In this document: positions 59,358 to 64,000 of the stretch, one piece after another | Position numbering within the stretch: position 1 is the first letter of the stretch | Layout: each line of letters begins with the position of its first letter | Origin: Chamaecyparis obtusa | Lineage: Eukaryota; Streptophyta; Pinopsida; Cupressales; Cupressaceae | Assembly: GCA_027943335.1 (NCBI GenBank) | Contig: BSBK01003256.1 | Span: 2,609,501 to 2,673,500, forward strand | Direction of reading: 5' to 3' | DNA: 64,000 nt | Translations under genes and position numbers: made by a program | Notes under the pieces: generated by a model | The model's database searches: none | Told to the model about the DNA's origin: nothing | Seen by the model: only the letters and a program-made list of their open reading frames with translations

Positions 59358-60620
59358 CCACTATCCTCGCGCTTACTACGATCCACATCCATTGAATATA
59401 TCATCACTGCGGACCACCATGATTCATTGGAAGATCGAGAGTGAGTGTCTGTTGTGTTTTCCTTGCCTGGGTTTCTCTTTGACGTTGTCCATAATAAATT
59501 ATAGTGTTGAGTGCAGTTTTTGCTGAGTTCATCCAACACTGTTCATGTTTGTTTGTCGTTTGTTTCTATTTTCTTTTGAAGGGGAGCTTTGTTTTATTGG
59601 ATTTTTATTTTCATTTATAAAAGATTGTATTTGTATACGGGTATCTAACATGATCCAGGACCCATCATCCTTATATCATATATTTATCCTTGTATTTGTT
59701 TACTTCTTGTAAATTGTACTTAAAAGGACTGTTGTGGGTGTGAGCATGAGTATTTCCTATCCAATCTTCTTTTGTGTGATTTAAAATAATTTATAATATT
59801 GTTGTGTATTGTTGGAATAATGTTTATATACAGTGCTCAGTAGGTAAACATGTATTACATATTCTAGAATTCTCTTCACCAACAGAACTTTCCAGATTTC
59901 TCTCTACATCTCTGCACTGTAGCTTCTGAAGAGCTTTCCGGAGGTCTGCATACAATCTATAAATATAGCAGCCTCCCTTGCATTATGTGTGTAAGTAAAT
60001 ATATCAGCATACTGCTGTATAATTCTCTGATGATAATATAATTTATGTATTGCTTGCTTTGTAAAATTCTTCTCTGTTTTTACAATGCAAATTTGTTCTG
60101 TTCTTGCTAATAGTCTGTTCTGTTTTTTCTAATATGTAGTGTTTCGTTTAAAGTAATAGATTGTTAGTGATTCTTTCTAATATAATCTGTCTAGCTATTT
60201 CCTACTCCACTTTCAATTCTATAGGTTTTTAAAGGTATAATAAGTGTTTCTTTTTTAATACTATAGGTTTTTAAAGGTATAATAAGTGTTTCTTTTTTAA
60301 TAGATATTGTTTATATAGATATTTATGATTTCATTTTTATAGCCATTGAAAACAATAATTACTTAAAGTATGTAAGATTACAAATGTGTTTTTATTTTAT
60401 TTTATGGAAGTCTTAAATTTTATTTGTCAAAGTTCAATCAAAAGTTTTAAAAGAGGCATTCAGTTCTGATGAATTTAAGCTAAATAGATGTCAATCTTAC
60501 AACAACAAAAATTAACTAATCCAAGTCAAAAAAAACAAAAGATTATGTAAATCTACATATTGATAGAAATGATAACAAGAAGATTAGTATTATTCTTGAT
60601 CTAAATTAGATTATATATAT
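59358..60620 (+). pseudogene. Diverged duplicate of the DUF247 3' end and its downstream flank
   Basis: 59358-59510 is closely similar to 56672-56840: 'tcctcgcgcttac' then 'gatcca', 'atatcatcactgcggaccacc', 'attcattggaagatc' and 'ccataataaattatag'. It encodes the last ~20 residues with changes, including a premature stop. The order of weaker matches downstream (TATTTATGATTTC near 60320 against 56968; CAATCAAAAGTTTT near 60435 against 57343; AATCTACATAT near 60550 against 57446) follows the flank of the intact gene. It is the 3' remnant of a tandem duplication. Confidence 0.75.
60219..60302 (+). repeat. 42-bp tandem duplication
   Basis: Two copies beginning CTATAGGTTTTTAAAGG, at 60219 and 60261. 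Confidence 0.93.
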
Positions 60621-60894
60621 ATTGTCTAGACAAACATTGAAATTGAAAAAAAAAACAAAAAAACTATTTCAATTCAAATCACCATCACCATAGAGCTGTA
60701 ATACTTAAGAAGTGAAGTCTTAAATTTGGATCTACCTTTAAAAAGTAAGAAGAGTTTAAATGACACATATTTTAACTATACAGCGAGAACTCTCACCTTG
60801 CCAAACCATAACGAACCACTGGTTAATTTCCACCATTTTAAAAGATCATTGCTAGTGGTGAAAGAGAATAACTAGATAAACATAGTTGGTTGAC

Positions 60895-60995
60895 ACATAA
60901 ATTACATTAAATTGTGCTAGTTTATCAAATAAGGTATTTTTTTTACATATAAATTACATTAAATTGTGCTAGTTTACCAAATAAGGTATATGTTT
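60895..60995 (+). repeat. 52-bp tandem duplication
   Basis: Two copies of the 'aaattacattaaattgtgct' block at 60899 and 60951, followed by 'agttta(t/c)caaataaggtat'. Confidence 0.88.
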
Positions 60996-61825
60996 TTGCC
61001 GGGCACATACATTACTCAAAATGATTGTGACATTAGACATTGAAGACTTGTGGATTGATGAATTTATAAGAACGTGAATAATTACACTACTAAGTGACAA
61101 TTGGCTGTATTAATTGGTATTTATTCTTCATAATACATGTCATTCTTATATAGCACTTATCTTACATAAAGTTATTGGAGTGAGAAATAGTAATAAAAAT
61201 ATAATATATTAATTTATTATGTTAAGAAGTGATTAGAGAAAGAAGATTTTGTAAATACTATCATGATATACTAAGAATATCATATAGAAATATTTGTATG
61301 CTATTTATAACTAGGGCATCTTTACACATTTAATTTAAAGTTGTTTATTTTTTAATTGTGATTTTCATCTTTCTCATGATAGTCTAAGGTATATATTTAT
61401 TCTGTAGTTTGAGATTTTATTTATATTTTATGAAAATGTTTTGGTGATGTATATTTATATGTTCAATTATATTTTAAAAAATGATGTAGTTCTATAATTA
61501 TCTTCTTTAGAATAATCTTATGTGTAGTTGAAGCCAACATTGTTAAATGTCTTAATTATTATAGATCTATATATGTGCAAGATTGTTTGTATGAAGATGG
61601 ATCTTATATTTTAGATTATGGAGTTGAATTTTGGTTTACTAATATGAAGAGTTAATGAAGTCTTATTAACCTTTGGTTTTATGAATAATGTTATGTCAAA
61701 ATTATGTAGATTATATTATTTTATTATGTCTATACTTGTAAAAAATCACATTGAATGTCATGATCAACAATATACAATATTCAATTTTTAGTTGGTATGT
61801 TCTCTTTATATTTTTATATTCATGA
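60996..61825. other. AT-rich noncoding DNA
   Basis: No ORF, repeat or recognisable element apart from an (ATT)n run beginning at about 61826. Confidence 0.4.
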
Positions 61826-62098
61826 TTTTATTATTATTATTATTATTAATATTATTAATATATATATATTTTTTTATGTAGTTCATGGGTATGCTTACTG
61901 CACTTAGTACTATTGTAGTTCAGCCCAATGATTCCAACTGCACCTTGCCTCTAGCTTATTTTTTATGTTCCTAGGAAGGTGTTGAATGAGCCCAAACCAT
62001 CCAAACAACTATGCTAATTGCGGCCGAGAGAATTGACCTTAGGACCTCTATGTGACAAACCTAAAGCCCTTAGCCAACTATATCACTCCTCTGAATAG
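61826..62098 (-). mobile_element. tRNA-derived SINE
   Basis: On the minus strand the 5' part has an A-box-like TAGTTGGCTAAGGGC (62066-62080). About 30 bp further is a B-box-like AGGTCAATTCTC (62028-62039), the spacing of an RNA polymerase III internal promoter. The body is about 220 bp and ends in an A/T-rich tail with (TAA/ATT)n at 61826-61876. Layout and wording (GCTTTAGGTTTGTCACATAG, then AGGTCCTAAGGTCAATTC) resemble plant SINEs of the TS/Au kind, from memory. Not a functional tRNA gene. Confidence 0.7.
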
Positions 62099-62920
62099 GG
62101 GATTCATGATATTGTAAGGCTCTAGAATTTCATTATTTACTATTAATTATATTTTTTGAACTTTGACTTTATTATCTACTATTTATTTTTAATTTGATTG
62201 AAAATAAGAAAATCCTTCTTACAAATAAATATTCTTTAAGTTTAAATAATAAAATATTAAATTTAGTTATTTCAATCACAATTTAAAAATAAGAATTAGT
62301 ATTTAAAAATATTTTACAAACTAAAATAATTATAATAGATTTAATTAAGAAATACCAATTAAATATTTAAAAATGATTTTGAACTTAAATAATAATACAA
62401 TAAATTATCAAATACTCTAATTCTTATTGCAATATAAATTAATAATAATACATTTTAAAATCTAAAACATATTGGCCGCTTCATGTTTTTAATACACCCC
62501 TCCATCGCCTATGGAAGGTTGACATGTAATACCGCGTAGTATCGTTCGGCGAGAAACTCTCGGAGGAATGATGCGCGGAAGACCAATGATTTGTTTGTTC
62601 CAACTTCACGTTTTTGGTGAGTGACAAGTGAGAAGCCCACATATTTCTTTATTGACGCGGTGCTTCCTTACCTTTGAAATTTTTAAGAAAAAAAATGAAT
62701 TATTGGTAAAGGTAAAAGTATGTTAGAATTACTCCCGATCTCATAGAATTTTTGTTACTACTTAGACATCATGAATGTGACTTGACATGATATTACTTTG
62801 GAAAAATAGTGGTTCAATAGTGGAACCATTAGACATCATGAATGTGACTTGGATATGACATTGCTAAGAAAAAAATAAGTGGATAAGTGGATAGGTAGTG
62901 GTACTATAGACTTGAAAAAA
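62099..62920. other. AT-rich noncoding DNA
   Basis: No gene. 'agacatcatgaatgtgactt' occurs twice (62764 and 62830), a short imperfect duplication. A GC-richer island near 62500-62600 has no ORF. Confidence 0.4.
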
Positions 62921-63560
62921 AACTTGTGAAATATACTAGACATGTGAAGTGGACATACATATTATCTTTAAAAAATAAAAATTAATAAGTATTATTACAT
63001 TTATTTTTGTTTAGCATGATTAATTATAGGAGTATTTTGCAAGAAATCCAAATTTATTCTACAAATAAATCTTGTGAAATTCATGTGCCTACCTAGATGT
63101 AAAAAATGTGCATCAAACACAACATTTTCTATGAAAGAAGACTAGATAGTAAGTATTATGATTTTATGTATATTTTTTAAAGTATTATTGATCATAAGAA
63201 TATTTGCAAGACAAATTTAGTCTCATCATACAAAAAGATCTTGTAAAATCTATGTACATATTTAAATGTCAAAAATGTGAATGCAACGTGACATTACCTA
63301 GAAAAAGTGAGTACACAGAAAGTATTGTCCCTATGTTTTTTTTTAATTTTTAATATGATAAATCATAAGACTATTTCTATGACAAAGTTAAGTTCATAAT
63401 ACAAAAAATCCTTGTGGAATCTATGTGCTAGTCTAGATGTAAAAAAATATGAGTTGTACATGGAATTACCTAGGGAATAGAGGAGGTAGTAAATATTATT
63501 ACTCTACTTTTGATTTTATGTAGTATGATTAATAATAATATTTTCATTCTATTTACAAAT
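62921..63560 (+). repeat. Degenerate tandem repeat, ~150-171 bp period
   Basis: Four diverged units can be followed by the phrase 'cttgtgaaat...atgt' at 62921, 63070, 63240 and 63411, each continuing through 'aaaaatgtg', 'gacattacctag', 'agtaagtattat' and 'gattaat'. The last two periods are 170 and 171 bp. Confidence 0.7.
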
Positions 63561-63665
63561 AATTTATTCAATAGCTAAAAGTTAGTAATAATTTTATATA
63601 ATACTAATATTAAAAATTATAAATAATTTGTAATTAGTAAAATATTATTTTTGTTTTTGCTAATT

Positions 63666-64000
63666 GGGTGTTCCTACAATACTATGTCCTATTTTTTGGT
63701 CAACTTTCACACTGAAAAAAAACTTTACTTTCGAACACATATTGCTTCAAAACCATTCAAAAATTGAAGATGATGTAAACTAGTGATTTTTAGCATTTTA
63801 TTTCTAATTTTTATATATATTTTTTTAAAAACATTTGGAATTTATCTCTATCTATTTTTCCATCTCCTTCAAAAAGTAGTTTGTATAAAAAATTAATATT
63901 TTAAAAAAATGACAATCACTCAATTTGACATAACGCTTTTTTGAAAAATGATAACGATGTAATTCTTTTGAGGTTAGGTTTGTAACCTCAATACCTAGAG
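63666..64000 (+). mobile_element. Left end of another member of the 11.6-kb DNA-transposon family (cut by window edge)
   Basis: GGGTGTTCCTACAATACTATG aligns with the left end at 27207 and continues colinearly through 'ttttttggtcaac', 'acacatattgc', 'gaagatgatgtaaa' and 'gataacgatgtaattctttt' to the window edge. Same orientation as 27207. The rest is outside the window. Confidence 0.82.

Noticed and set aside
62028..62080. Functional tRNA gene
   Set aside because: A- and B-box-like motifs are present but no cloverleaf or anticodon arm can be built; a SINE explains the body and tail.

Overview
This looks like a window from a large, transposon-rich seed-plant genome, possibly a gymnosperm (weak inference). 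It has one intact cellular-type gene, a plant-specific DUF247 protein at 55254-56738. Nearly everything else is retrotransposon or DNA-transposon sequence, much of it broken by in-frame stops that fit C-to-T decay.

Layout. 1-7358: 3' halves of two plus-strand Copia-like elements, A (gag zinc knuckles, an envelope-like/coiled-coil ORF, no pol, LTR 4384-5415) nested in B (LTR 5671-7358). 7359-39960: a minus-strand Copia element C split by later insertions. One is an almost complete Ty3 chromovirus at 8364-14314 with TSD CATGT. Another, in the 5' LTR of C, is a compound multi-LTR element at 15833-39677 with TSD CTATC. That compound element holds a solo LTR (19648-20976, TSD AGAAG), an ORF with 24-residue tandem repeats (22113-23432), a 993-bp inverted-repeat element (26131-27123) and an 11.6-kb DNA transposon (27207-38832). 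39961-41900: gag end and LTR of a further minus-strand Copia element. 41901-50456: LTR fragments, a 388-bp hairpin element and microsatellites. 50457-53170: 3' interior of a minus-strand Ty3/Gypsy element carrying an antisense plant-mobile-domain (PMD) pseudogene. 53171-57600: the DUF247 gene and its flanks. 57600-64000: AT-rich DNA with a diverged duplicate of the DUF247 3' end, a SINE, a roughly 170-bp tandem repeat and, at the right edge, the start of a third copy of the DNA-transposon family.

The best candidate for something undescribed is the 11.6-kb element. Its two ends are 34-bp inverted repeats sharing 25 positions. An uninterrupted copy of the target occurs elsewhere in the window, so the insertion can be delimited to the base, with at most 1 bp of target duplication. 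It carries a spliced plus-strand gene with an acidic/HGKG motif series (DFxENY, DGxxxQ, HGKGxxDGxG), a spliced minus-strand gene of unknown family, paired hairpin repeats near both ends and kilobases of short tandem repeats. The 993-bp element and the right-edge fragment share its terminal sequence, giving three family members in 64 kb.

All coordinates, splice sites and alignments were read by eye; no search or alignment program was run.
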